Assembly: GCF_000380645.1 (NCBI RefSeq)
Contig: NZ_AQXZ01000010.1
Span: forward strand, 62,001 to 126,000
Length of the DNA stretch: 64,000 bases
Direction of reading: 5' to 3'
Source of the DNA: Smaragdicoccus niigatensis DSM 44881 = NBRC 103563
GTDB lineage: Bacteria; Actinomycetota; Actinomycetes; Mycobacteriales; Mycobacteriaceae
Of the stretch, positions 25,043-32,876 are shown piece by piece. Position numbers and translations under genes: made by a program. The notes beneath the pieces were generated by a model that was not told the DNA's origin, ran no database searches, and saw nothing but the letters and a program-made list of their open reading frames with translations. Within the stretch, counting starts at the first letter, position 1; each line of letters starts with the position of its first letter.

Positions 25043-25083
25043 AGTGGGCAGTCAACCGCAATCAATGCGGTCGACTGCCCACT
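25043..25083 (-). terminator. Terminator of the delta-60 repeat lipoprotein gene
   Basis: AGTGGGCAGTC and GACTGCCCACT pair perfectly, and inside them ACCGCA/TGCGGT extends the stem. Leftward, the hairpin is followed by TTTTCATTT. It lies 10 nt after the stop at 25093 and also separates this gene from aspC. Confidence 0.88.
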
Positions 25084-25092
25084 ACCGGACGA

Positions 25093-26493
25093 TCAGTTGA
25101 GCGTGAGGCTGCCGACGAACGAGGTGTCGTGATCGGTTCCTTCGGCATCGGCACCCTTGAATCCGGCCAGGTAGGCGACCGATTCGTCCGGGCTGAGCGC
25201 GATCGAGAACCAGGTGTCGGTGACGCCGCCGAGGTCGGTCAGGATTCGGCCGCTCTCGCCGAACGTGGTTTCCAGCGCGCCGTCCTTGGTCAGCAGGACG
25301 ACCATCGCGTTGCCGTTCTTCGACTCCTTCGTGCCCGATCCGGCGATGAGGATGCGTCCGTCGCTCAGGACTGCGACGTTCCGACCGCGGTCTTCCTCGC
25401 CGATGTGGTCGAGGCGGGTGACGCCGTTTGTGCCGAATGTCGTGTCGAGGTCGCCCTTCGTAGTGAACCGATAGGCGATCATGTCGACTTTCTGCTCTTC
25501 GGTGTCGCGGCCGTAACCGGTGAGGACGTAGTCGTCGCCCTGAGGCGCCACCCAGTACGACTCGGTGACAGCTCCGAGCACCTGGTGCATCGCGTATCCG
25601 CCCGTGCCGAATCCGGTGTCGAGCACACCGCTCTGGTCAGCGCGGATGACGACCGGACGAACGATGCCGTCGGCACCCTTGGCGTACCCGGTGCCCACGA
25701 TCTTGTCGTTGTGAACGATGAGGTTCTTCGTGCTCGCGGTCGAGGTATCCGGGATGTCGATTCGCGTGACTCCGTCCGTTCCGAAGGCGGTGTCGAGGGC
25801 GCCGTTGTCGGTCATGCCGATGAGCACGAAGTCGGCGTCGGTGCGCCCTGGTCCCGCGAGGGTGCTGCCGAGGAGGGTGTATCCGCCCTTTGGTCGAGTC
25901 ACGATGCCGGTCGCGGCGTCGCCGATGAACGTCTTCTCGTCGATGGCGGTGCCGGCGCCGAGGTCGATCCGGGCGATGCCTCCGGTGCCGAATCCCGCGT
26001 CGAGCTTCCCGCTCTTGTCGAACTGGACCGCGACGATGTCGGTGTCCTTGGCAGCGTCTCCCGCGGCTGCCCCGTCGTGTTCGGCGGTTCCGAGTACCAG
26101 CAGCTTGCCGTCGGCGAGAGGAAGCAGGGTTCGTGCCTGCTCTCCGGTCGTACCGGGGCTGACGTCGACAGTGGCGATTCCCTTGTCACCGAAGGAGGTG
26201 TCGAGTTTGCCATCTCGGGTCACTCGGGCCACCGCGAACTGCTGATCTTTGCCGACGGTGGTGAACCCGGCGGCGTAGATGGAACCCTCGGGACCCAGCA
26301 CGACGCTCGTCAGCCGGTTCTTCGCATCTGCTGACAGCGGTACCGCAAAGATTCCGTTGTTGCCGAATGAGGAAGTGAAGCTGGCCTTTTCGGGCACGGT
26401 GGGGACGGGTTCGACCTTGGCGGCCTCGCTACTGCTGCACGCGGTGAACGCCAACGTGGACAACGTGGCGGTGCTCAGGAGAGCGCGTTTCAT
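25093..26493 (-). CDS. Lipoprotein with delta-60 repeats (predicted beta-propeller)
   Basis: The 466-residue protein begins MKRALLSTATLSTLAFTACS, where FTAC is a lipobox, so it is probably acylated and held at the membrane surface. The rest consists of about seven repeats of roughly 50-60 residues, each ending in a phrase like GKLDTSFGDKGIATVD or GALDTAFGTDGVTRID. This is the delta-60 repeat pattern and likely folds as a beta-propeller. GGAGG at 8-nt spacing precedes ATG 26493. A DtxR/IdeR-type iron box lies about 20 nt upstream (26514-26532), so expression may rise under iron limitation. The function is unknown; binding of a ligand or partner at the cell surface is the natural inference. Confidence 0.82.
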   Translation of the reverse strand: MKRALLSTATLSTLAFTACSSSEAAKVEPVPTVPEKASFTSSFGNNGIFAVPLSADAKNRLTSVVLGPEGSIYAAGFTTVGKDQQFAVARVTRDGKLDTSFGDKGIATVDVSPGTTGEQARTLLPLADGKLLVLGTAEHDGAAAGDAAKDTDIVAVQFDKSGKLDAGFGTGGIARIDLGAGTAIDEKTFIGDAATGIVTRPKGGYTLLGSTLAGPGRTDADFVLIGMTDNGALDTAFGTDGVTRIDIPDTSTASTKNLIVHNDKIVGTGYAKGADGIVRPVVIRADQSGVLDTGFGTGGYAMHQVLGAVTESYWVAPQGDDYVLTGYGRDTEEQKVDMIAYRFTTKGDLDTTFGTNGVTRLDHIGEEDRGRNVAVLSDGRILIAGSGTKESKNGNAMVVLLTKDGALETTFGESGRILTDLGGVTDTWFSIALSPDESVAYLAGFKGADAEGTDHDTSFVGSLTLN

Positions 26494-26513
26494 CAAGCAA
26501 TCCTCCGGTTCGG

Positions 26514-26532
26514 TTAGGTAAGGCAAACCATA
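26514..26532 (-). promoter_or_regulatory. Putative IdeR/DtxR iron box
   Basis: TTAGGTAAGGCAAACCATA matches the 19-bp iron-box consensus TTAGGTTAGGCTAACCTAA at 15 positions by eye, including both TTAGG and AACC cores. It lies just upstream of the lipoprotein start, where a bound repressor would block transcription. Confidence 0.6.
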
Positions 26533-26641
26533 CAACAGGATCCGCGATTGGTGCGCTTTGTCCGGTTTCGCGACAATGACGAAAGGCACGAGCACGATCG
26601 AACCGCGACGGTCGAGACAACGACCACGCCGACGGAGTTGG

Positions 26642-27130
26642 CTAAAACGCTCCCGGGAATTGTTCGGCGAGTTCGGCTTTCGAACGAACGCCGGGTACGT
26701 CCGCGAGGTCGACTCCACCACCAGCGAACAAGCCCTGGATCCGCTCCACGTTCCACGACTCGATTCCGCGCATCATGAACGACGGGGCCCCGGAATAGAA
26801 GCGGATCAGTAGTCGCTGGTCTCGCCGGCCGGGCGCGCCGTTCCGCAGCGTGTACACGCCGGCTTCGGCGACATCGTTGCAGTCGATCTCGTGCGTTCCA
26901 CCCATGACCTTGTGAATCGTCACTGTGCGGCCGATGCGTTCCATTCGCGTCCGCCGGTGAACCAACTCCGCGAGACCGCCCGCGATTACCACGAGGCCGA
27001 GGAGGGCGATCCCGCCAAAAAGAACTCCGAACAGCTTGGTGACCACTCCCGCGCCAATCAGTACCAAGACGCCCAATACCGCCCACACGGTGGGCATGGC
27101 GGGTCTGACTTCGTGGAGATTGTCGGTCAC
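26642..27130 (-). CDS. Membrane protein with two N-terminal helices and PH-like domain
   Basis: The 162-residue product starts at GTG 27130, five bases after GGAG; a TTG one codon earlier is too close to the Shine-Dalgarno. Two hydrophobic segments (WAVLGVLVLIGAGVVTKLF and VLFGGIALLGLVVIAGGL) form a hairpin in the membrane. They are followed by a domain of about 95 residues with beta-strand pattern (RTVTIHKVMGGTHEIDCNDV ... RLLIRFYSGAP) and a final helix. The layout resembles bacterial PH-like domain membrane proteins, common in actinobacteria but uncharacterised. It is followed 148 nt later by the iron-box lipoprotein gene in the same direction. Confidence 0.65.
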   Translation of the reverse strand: MTDNLHEVRPAMPTVWAVLGVLVLIGAGVVTKLFGVLFGGIALLGLVVIAGGLAELVHRRTRMERIGRTVTIHKVMGGTHEIDCNDVAEAGVYTLRNGAPGRRDQRLLIRFYSGAPSFMMRGIESWNVERIQGLFAGGGVDLADVPGVRSKAELAEQFPGAF

Positions 27131-27219
27131 CAAGTCTCCTACCCCGGAGGTGTTACTGGATCAAGCGTACTGCGGACAGAGGACACAAATGTCCGGCATG
27201 CGTGCGGTTGAAAACGAAA

Positions 27220-27252
27220 GTGGGCTGGAACCATAAGGTTCCAGCCCACTTT
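27220..27252 (-). terminator. Terminator of the Fe-S reductase gene
   Basis: AGTGGGCTGGAACC-ATAA-GGTTCCAGCCCACT is a perfect 14-bp stem with a 4-nt loop, positioned 8 nt after the leftward stop at 27261. Confidence 0.9.
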
Positions 27253-27260
27253 GTCTCGAT

Positions 27261-30200
27261 TTACTGCCCCGGAGGCTTCAGTCCGCCCTTGAGACCGAGT
27301 CCAGCAGCGCCTGGCTTCGGAAGGCCGGCTGGCTTGGGAGCCTCCGCAGCGGGAGCCTCCGTTGCCGGTGCCTCAGCGACGGGAGCTTCCTCCGCAGGTG
27401 CCTCCGGCTCTTCCGCCTTCGGTGCCTCTTCAGCGGCAGGCGCAGCGGGTGCTGCCGGTGGCTTGAGTCCGCCCGGTGCGGGGAGACCAGCCGGCGGCTT
27501 CAGGCCACCGGGGGAGCCCAGTCCGCCCTTGAGGCCGAGTCCGCCAGCGGCGGGTTTCGGGGCAGCCGGAGCTTCTGCTGCCGGAGCGTCCGCAGCCGGA
27601 GCTGCCGGGGCAGCCGGAGCGCCCGGCGGCTTGATTCCGCCCGGAGCAGCCAGTCCACCCGGAGGCTTCAGTCCACCCGGAGCAGCAAGGCCACCTGGTG
27701 GCTTGAGTCCGCCCGGTGCAGCGAGTCCACCCGGAGGCTTGAGACCACCCGGAGCGGCCGGTGCGCCCGGAGGCTTGAGGCCGCCCGGTGCAGCGAGTCC
27801 GCCACCCGGGGGCTTCAGTCCACCCGGAGCAGCCAGTCCGCCCGGCGGCTTGAGGCCCGTGGCCGGGGCCGGGGCGGCAGCGGCCGGTGCAGCAGCGGCC
27901 ACCGGTGCCTCAGCCTTCGGCTCGGCCGCAGCCGGAGCGCCGACCGTGACTTCTTCCTTGCGCGGCTTGCCGGGCGTGCGGCTGAACGGTTCGAAGGACG
28001 GAAGCTCGGTCTTGCCGCGCTTGACACCCTCGAGGAGCAGCTGGGACACGTCCTTGACGTCGACGCCCACACCGCGGCCCTGGTCCGCAGCCGAGGTCAG
28101 ACCGTCGGCGACCATGACCTTGCAGAACGGGCAACCAACCGCAACGGTGCCGCCGACCGAACCGGCCGCATCCAGGGTGGCGATGGCTTCGTCGACACGG
28201 TTCTGGTTGATGCGCTCACCGATGTGCTCTTCCATCCACATGCGGGCACCACCGGCGCCACAGCAGAACGAGCGGTCGCCGTGACGCTCCATCTCGACGT
28301 GGACCATGCCCGACGACTCGATGAGCTCACGCGGCGGCGTGTAGACCTTGTTGTGGCGACCGAGGAAGCACGGGTCGTGGTACGTGACCTGCGGTCCGTT
28401 CGCGTCGGCCGGCTTCACCGGAACGAGGTTGCCGTCGCGCACGAGGCGGTTCAGCAGCTGCGTGTGGTGAACGACCTCGTACTCGCCGCCGATCTGCGGG
28501 TATTCACGCCCGAGGGCGTTCATGCAGTGCGGGCAGGTCGTGACGATCTTCTTGCGGGCCACCGGACGGTCACCGAACGCCTCGTCGAGGAGCTCGATGG
28601 CCTGCTTGGCCAGCATCTGGAAGAGGAACTCGTTACCACCACGGCGGGCCGAGTCACCGGTGCAGGTTTCCTGCTCACCGAGGACCACGAAGTCGACGTT
28701 GGCGCGGTAGAAGAGCTCGGCGGTTGCCCGAACGGTCTTCTTGGCCTGGTCGTCGAACGAGCCGGCGCAACCGATCCAGTAGATGTACTCGACCTCTTGC
28801 GCGAGCGGCTCGCCGTCCCAGATCGGGATGTCGAAGCCGAGGCCCTTGGCCCAGTCCATACGGCCGGAGTTGGCCTGACCCCACGGGTTGCCCTTGTTCT
28901 CCAGGTTGCGGAACAGAACTCCGAGCTCGCCCGGGAACTCCGACTCCATCATGACCTGGTAGCGGCGCATGTCGACGATGTGGTCGATGTGCTCGATGTC
29001 GACCGGGCACTGCTCGACGCACGCACCACAGTTGGTGCAGCTCCACAGCACGTCCGGGTCGATGACACCGCCGGACTCGAGATCGCCGACGAGCGGACGG
29101 AGAGCCTGCTCGGCGTTCGTTCCGGTGATGCGCTCGAAGCCGTCTTCGGGAACCGCGTGGCCGTGCGGGGCATGGCCCTTGACCTCGACCGAACCCTCTT
29201 CCGGCATCGGCTTGTCGCCGAGAACGTACGGAGCCTTTGCGAACAGGTGGTCGCGGAGGTTCATGATGACGAGCTTCGGGCTCAGCGGCTTGCCGGTGTT
29301 CCAAGCGGGGCACTGCGACTGGCAGCGACCACACTCGGTACAGGTCAGCATGTCGAGGCGACCCTTCCAGGTGAAGTCGTCGACCTTGCCCTTACCCATG
29401 ATGTCGTCTTCGCTCGGGTCGTCGAAGTCGATCGGGACGCCGTTAGCCTCCACCGGAAGCAGCGGTCCGAGACCGTTCGGTAGACGCTTCGCGCCGACGT
29501 TCAGCGGAGCCGTGAAGATGTGCAGGTGCTTGCTGTGCATGACGATGTACAGGAAGACGAGCATGACGCCGATGTGGCCGAGGAGGCCGATGCGGTCGAG
29601 AACGCCGTTGGCACTTTCCGGGCCCGTCCCGAAGACCGAGAACACGTGGTCACCGAGGAAGTTCGAGAAGAACGCGCCCGGGTTGTCGAAGTTGCCCGCT
29701 GCCTTCGCCGCGCCGCGGAAGAAGAACATCGTCCAACAGACGTTGAAGATCATGAAGAGGATCGTCCAAGCGCCGCCGAGGTGCGAACCGTAGAAGCGGG
29801 ACTTGCGCTCCTGCTTCTCCGGATCGTGCTTGATGCGGATGAGCGCGAAGACGCCGAGCGACAGGATGCAGGCGATGCCGATGAAGTCCTGGGCAACACC
29901 CAGGAGTGACAACAGGTTCAGGTCGCCGACACCGATCCGGCGCAGCAACGGCAGTTGGAACTGCTCGTTGAACGTCGCGCCGTAGGCCTCGATGTACACC
30001 GTCGACATGATGAGGAACGCGTACATGGTGAAGAAGTGCGCGAGGCCCGGCACCGTCCACTTGAGCAGCTTCTTCTGTCCGGCGACCTCGACAAGCTCAG
30101 CGGTAAGCCGCTTCGGGATGTCGGTGGTCACGCGGCCCGTGGCTGGCGGGCCGGATGAGATCAATCGGTACAGGAAGTTGCCTCGTTGGGCGGCGAGAGC

Positions 30201-30263
30201 CACCGTGGCAAGGGTTCCCAGCATCACGATGATCAGAGTGGCGATGAACACAGCATGTGTCAC
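27261..30263 (-). CDS. Membrane-bound iron-sulfur (heterodisulfide-reductase-like) oxidoreductase with Pro/Ala/Gly-rich repeat tail
   Basis: The 1000-residue protein corresponds to Rv0338c of M. tuberculosis, there called an iron-sulfur-binding reductase. The N-terminal 260 residues hold about five to six membrane helices of the NarI/HdrE-like type. Two 4Fe-4S motifs follow, CTECGRCQSQCP (about 306) and CTNCGACVEQCP (about 410). Two CCG domains come next, seen as HDPCFLGRHN and CCGAGGARMW (about 620-670). It probably moves electrons between quinone and a thiol or flavoprotein partner. Residues from about 780 on are low-complexity (GLKPPGGLAAPGGLKPPG ...), longer than the tail I recall for Rv0338c (about 880 residues total). 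GAGGAG precedes the GTG start. No frameshift is seen. Confidence 0.88.
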   Translation of the reverse strand: MTHAVFIATLIIVMLGTLATVALAAQRGNFLYRLISSGPPATGRVTTDIPKRLTAELVEVAGQKKLLKWTVPGLAHFFTMYAFLIMSTVYIEAYGATFNEQFQLPLLRRIGVGDLNLLSLLGVAQDFIGIACILSLGVFALIRIKHDPEKQERKSRFYGSHLGGAWTILFMIFNVCWTMFFFRGAAKAAGNFDNPGAFFSNFLGDHVFSVFGTGPESANGVLDRIGLLGHIGVMLVFLYIVMHSKHLHIFTAPLNVGAKRLPNGLGPLLPVEANGVPIDFDDPSEDDIMGKGKVDDFTWKGRLDMLTCTECGRCQSQCPAWNTGKPLSPKLVIMNLRDHLFAKAPYVLGDKPMPEEGSVEVKGHAPHGHAVPEDGFERITGTNAEQALRPLVGDLESGGVIDPDVLWSCTNCGACVEQCPVDIEHIDHIVDMRRYQVMMESEFPGELGVLFRNLENKGNPWGQANSGRMDWAKGLGFDIPIWDGEPLAQEVEYIYWIGCAGSFDDQAKKTVRATAELFYRANVDFVVLGEQETCTGDSARRGGNEFLFQMLAKQAIELLDEAFGDRPVARKKIVTTCPHCMNALGREYPQIGGEYEVVHHTQLLNRLVRDGNLVPVKPADANGPQVTYHDPCFLGRHNKVYTPPRELIESSGMVHVEMERHGDRSFCCGAGGARMWMEEHIGERINQNRVDEAIATLDAAGSVGGTVAVGCPFCKVMVADGLTSAADQGRGVGVDVKDVSQLLLEGVKRGKTELPSFEPFSRTPGKPRKEEVTVGAPAAAEPKAEAPVAAAAPAAAAPAPATGLKPPGGLAAPGGLKPPGGGLAAPGGLKPPGAPAAPGGLKPPGGLAAPGGLKPPGGLAAPGGLKPPGGLAAPGGIKPPGAPAAPAAPAADAPAAEAPAAPKPAAGGLGLKGGLGSPGGLKPPAGLPAPGGLKPPAAPAAPAAEEAPKAEEPEAPAEEAPVAEAPATEAPAAEAPKPAGLPKPGAAGLGLKGGLKPPGQ
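27590..27870 (-). repeat. In-frame tandem repeats encoding (GLKPPGG/A-APG) units
   Basis: At least six degenerate copies of a 36-bp unit encode GLAAPGGLKPPG-type peptides in the C-terminal tail of the Fe-S reductase. The nucleotide repeats differ mainly at third positions, so they are old or under purifying selection at the protein level. They stay in frame throughout. Confidence 0.8.
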
Positions 30264-30352
30264 GGCGGCTACTCCTCAACGTTCTTCTATGAATGACTGA
30301 AAGTGATCATAGGCGGCGAAATGCCAACGTAATAACTGTCTCGGTACGCCCG

Positions 30353-31300
30353 TTATCCAAGTCCAAGAGGGCTGCTACCTGCGGAATTAGTTAGGGTTGG
30401 CTCAGAAGTGCTGGTCGACGCCGAACTGGTCGGCATTTGGGACGTCGTGGACGTTTTCGAAGTCGTGGACGGCTTTTCCGTCGTCGCGGTGGTCGTCTGC
30501 GTGGTTTCTTCGTCAGTGACCGTCTTCGACGTGAAATTGCTTGAATCGTTTGCCGATTCGCTGGACCTACCGAATGCAGATGTGAAGTTCGCGAAGTTCG
30601 GGCTCAGGTACAACAGTGTCCCGATGACGGTGATCACAAAAAGCAGGAGAAAGAATCCGGAGAATCCCGAACCCGACGATCGACGGGGCTGTGGGGGAAC
30701 GCGAATCGGTGCGAATTCCATCGTCGGGGGTGAGTACCGGGGTGGCGAATACCGAGGCGGCGCGGGACGCACCGCCGGGGCCGACCACGCGGGGCTGGGC
30801 TGGGCCGCTCGAGTCGGTGTCCAGGCGCGCTGCGCGGCCGGGGCATCGGGCATCTGCGAGTAGGCCAGGAGCGGTGCTGCGGCGGCCATCCGCGGAACGA
30901 CGAGTGTCGTCGTCGACTCGGCCAACGACGCGGCTGCGAGTCGAGCACCGCGGTAGGCGGCTTCGTGGTCGGTGGGAACACCGTCGTCTGCAACCAGCGC
31001 AACTTCGTCCAGGCCGAGAGACAACAACGACGTCCGCACGGACTCGACGGTGTCGGCCGACCAGTCGTTCGGGTAGGTCGCCACAATCGAGTCGGGCGGT
31101 GCGATCCGGGTGGTGACGTCGCCGAGTAATGCCAGCATCGACGTTGCGATCAGCGTCGGGTCGGGGGTGTTCGTCGTGGGGCTCGCGCCCGTGAATTGGG
31201 TAGTCCGCACGAGATACTCGGGAGTCGTGGGGGCGGAGTCAGAGACCACCGCCGCAACACTCTCGGCATTCCCGATGCGCAGGCCAACGCCTGTCGCCAT
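30353..31300 (-). CDS. Half-Hsp70-like single-pass membrane protein with Ser/Thr-rich tail
   Basis: The 315-residue product starts at ATG 31300 after AAAGGTGCCC. Residues 1-140 read like subdomain I of an Hsp70: VGLRIGNAESVAAVVSD (phosphate-1-like), then DSIVATYPNDWSADTVESVR, parallel to VMVAYPSHWSTYTTDTLREA in the 32873 gene. There is no phosphate-2 or adenosine-binding motif, so ATPase activity is unlikely. A Pro-rich cytoplasmic linker (PPRYSPPRYSPP) leads to a membrane helix (about 214-232, GFFLLLFVITVIGTLLYL). A Ser/Thr-rich external tail follows. It lies 85 nt after the LuxR regulator gene, third in a leftward operon divergent from iniBAC. It may be a non-catalytic partner of the full Hsp70-like protein. 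Confidence 0.7.
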   Translation of the reverse strand: MATGVGLRIGNAESVAAVVSDSAPTTPEYLVRTTQFTGASPTTNTPDPTLIATSMLALLGDVTTRIAPPDSIVATYPNDWSADTVESVRTSLLSLGLDEVALVADDGVPTDHEAAYRGARLAAASLAESTTTLVVPRMAAAAPLLAYSQMPDAPAAQRAWTPTRAAQPSPAWSAPAVRPAPPRYSPPRYSPPTMEFAPIRVPPQPRRSSGSGFSGFFLLLFVITVIGTLLYLSPNFANFTSAFGRSSESANDSSNFTSKTVTDEETTQTTTATTEKPSTTSKTSTTSQMPTSSASTSTSEPTLTNSAGSSPLGLG

Positions 31301-31394
31301 TCCGGGCACCTTTCGATTCGTCTTCTCAAGACAAATCGCTGCCGCGCGGGTGAACCGTTAACCGGATGTGATGCGACAAACAGGCCGGAAAGGC

Positions 31395-32876
31395 TTAGTG
31401 CCCGGCCGAACCGTGGCCGATTGCACGCAACATCGACATCATTTCCGGGCGCGATTCGGCACCAAGTCGGATGCGGATTCGGGCGACGTGATGCTCAACG
31501 GTCTTCGCCGAAATGAATAGCCGGGCACCGATGTCTTTATAGGTGTGACCGAGGACGAGCAGGTTCGCGACCTCAGTTTCCCGCTCGGACAGCGCGCTCG
31601 CCGCGGTGGCGGTGCCAGTTCGGTCAGCGGCAGGGCGAAGAGACCGCGCGACCTGCAGTAACGCCGTTGCGTCAGCGGTATCCGAGGCACGCAACGCGGC
31701 CTCACTCGCCAACCGGGCACCGTCCCAGCTGAGGCCGATCGTCGCGAGCGTCTGTGCTGCCTTCGACACCTCGTCGGCGTCGAATTGGCCACGCAAAACC
31801 GCGAGCCAGACGCGGCCCGCAGCGGCCAGTGCCGCCGAGTGCGGGTCCCCCTTGGTCTCGGACGCGTCGCGGAGCGCGTGGGCGTGCGGAACCAGACGCA
31901 TCGGCTGGTCGGCCAGGATCGCGGCCTGAACGGCATACCAGTGGTACGTCGACGACCACGCTGGCGGATCGCCGAGTCGCCGCAGCAGATCGTCGAGTTC
32001 GTCGACGAGATGCGAAATGACGTCCTCGTCGCCCGTACGGATCGCGCCGAGCCACAGTTCGCCGATCGGGAAGATCGAGAACAGATCGGCATTGACCGTG
32101 TCCAGGAGGTCCGCGGCATCGCGCATGACGACCGTGAGGTCGCCGATGTCGCCGGACCGGCGAGCCAGGCTGCAACGCAAGGCCAACGCCCACAGCGCTT
32201 CCCGTTCGGTCATCGTCTGCAGATCGAGGTCCGCCAGCATGCCGCGAGCGTGGTCCTCGGCACCCGCGAGCAGCGAGGTCCAGGCGGCGAGCAGCAGATG
32301 GAGGTCGCCGAACCAGCTGTCTACTGAATCTGCGGCGACGGTCCGCTCGGCGATACTCGCGGCCCGGGCGATGTCGCCCGTGTGGAGCGACATCAGGATC
32401 GCGATCGCGTTCGCCGAGACGATGCCCGGCTCGTCTGATCTCGACATCGCCGCGGACCGGATGGCCGCGGTGCGGGCCCGGCGCGCGTCACCGTTGATCG
32501 ACTCGAGCAACGCCATCGCCAGATCGCGGAAGCCGATGACCGTGTCCGAGGGCGGACCGGCGAAGGGCGCACGAACGAGCGCCGCAGCGAGCGCGGTGTT
32601 GCCGACGGCAACCGCGGCGGTTGCCGCCGGACCGACGTTTCCGCTGAGGGCCTCCGGGCCCAGCCAGCCAAGCAGGTCGACCGAGCGGCCCAGGCGTGCG
32701 CGACGAGACCAGATTGCCGACGACAGCTGAGCTGCCGTCGTGACGTCGTCCGGCGTCGACGCCGGGTTGCTAATGATCCGGTCCGCTGCGTTCAACGCAC
32801 CGACGAAGTCGCCGGCCGCCGCCGACGACATTGCCCGCGACACGAGCGACGCGCCCACGGTCTCGAGGCCGCTCAT
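31395..32876 (-). CDS. LuxR-family regulator, IniR-like
   Basis: The 493-residue protein has a long helical, TPR-like body rich in Ala and Leu. A C-terminal LuxR-type helix-turn-helix covers about 430-480 (LSERETEVANLLVLGHTYKD, then IGARLFISAKTVEHHVARIR). It has no receiver domain and no visible P-loop. Its position next to iniBAC matches Rv0339c, whose orthologue IniR is reported to activate iniBAC. Rv0339c is much longer (about 830 residues by memory), so the N-terminal sensor/ATPase part appears to be missing or separate here. The ATG overlaps the TGA of the upstream Hsp70-like gene by 4 nt (ATGA), implying translational coupling and a joint function. Confidence 0.78.
   Translation of the reverse strand: MSGLETVGASLVSRAMSSAAAGDFVGALNAADRIISNPASTPDDVTTAAQLSSAIWSRRARLGRSVDLLGWLGPEALSGNVGPAATAAVAVGNTALAAALVRAPFAGPPSDTVIGFRDLAMALLESINGDARRARTAAIRSAAMSRSDEPGIVSANAIAILMSLHTGDIARAASIAERTVAADSVDSWFGDLHLLLAAWTSLLAGAEDHARGMLADLDLQTMTEREALWALALRCSLARRSGDIGDLTVVMRDAADLLDTVNADLFSIFPIGELWLGAIRTGDEDVISHLVDELDDLLRRLGDPPAWSSTYHWYAVQAAILADQPMRLVPHAHALRDASETKGDPHSAALAAAGRVWLAVLRGQFDADEVSKAAQTLATIGLSWDGARLASEAALRASDTADATALLQVARSLRPAADRTGTATAASALSERETEVANLLVLGHTYKDIGARLFISAKTVEHHVARIRIRLGAESRPEMMSMLRAIGHGSAGH

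Noticed and set aside
27590-27870. Regular short repeats resembling a CRISPR array
   Set aside because: Repeats are in-frame coding units of about 36 bp without unique spacers, and no cas genes are nearby.
27202-28284. 360-codon + frame rich in Pro/Gly/Ala with phrases like SPPGGLSPPGAA
   Set aside because: It is the complement of the repeat tail of the Fe-S reductase, no ribosome site, and its end has no folded domain.
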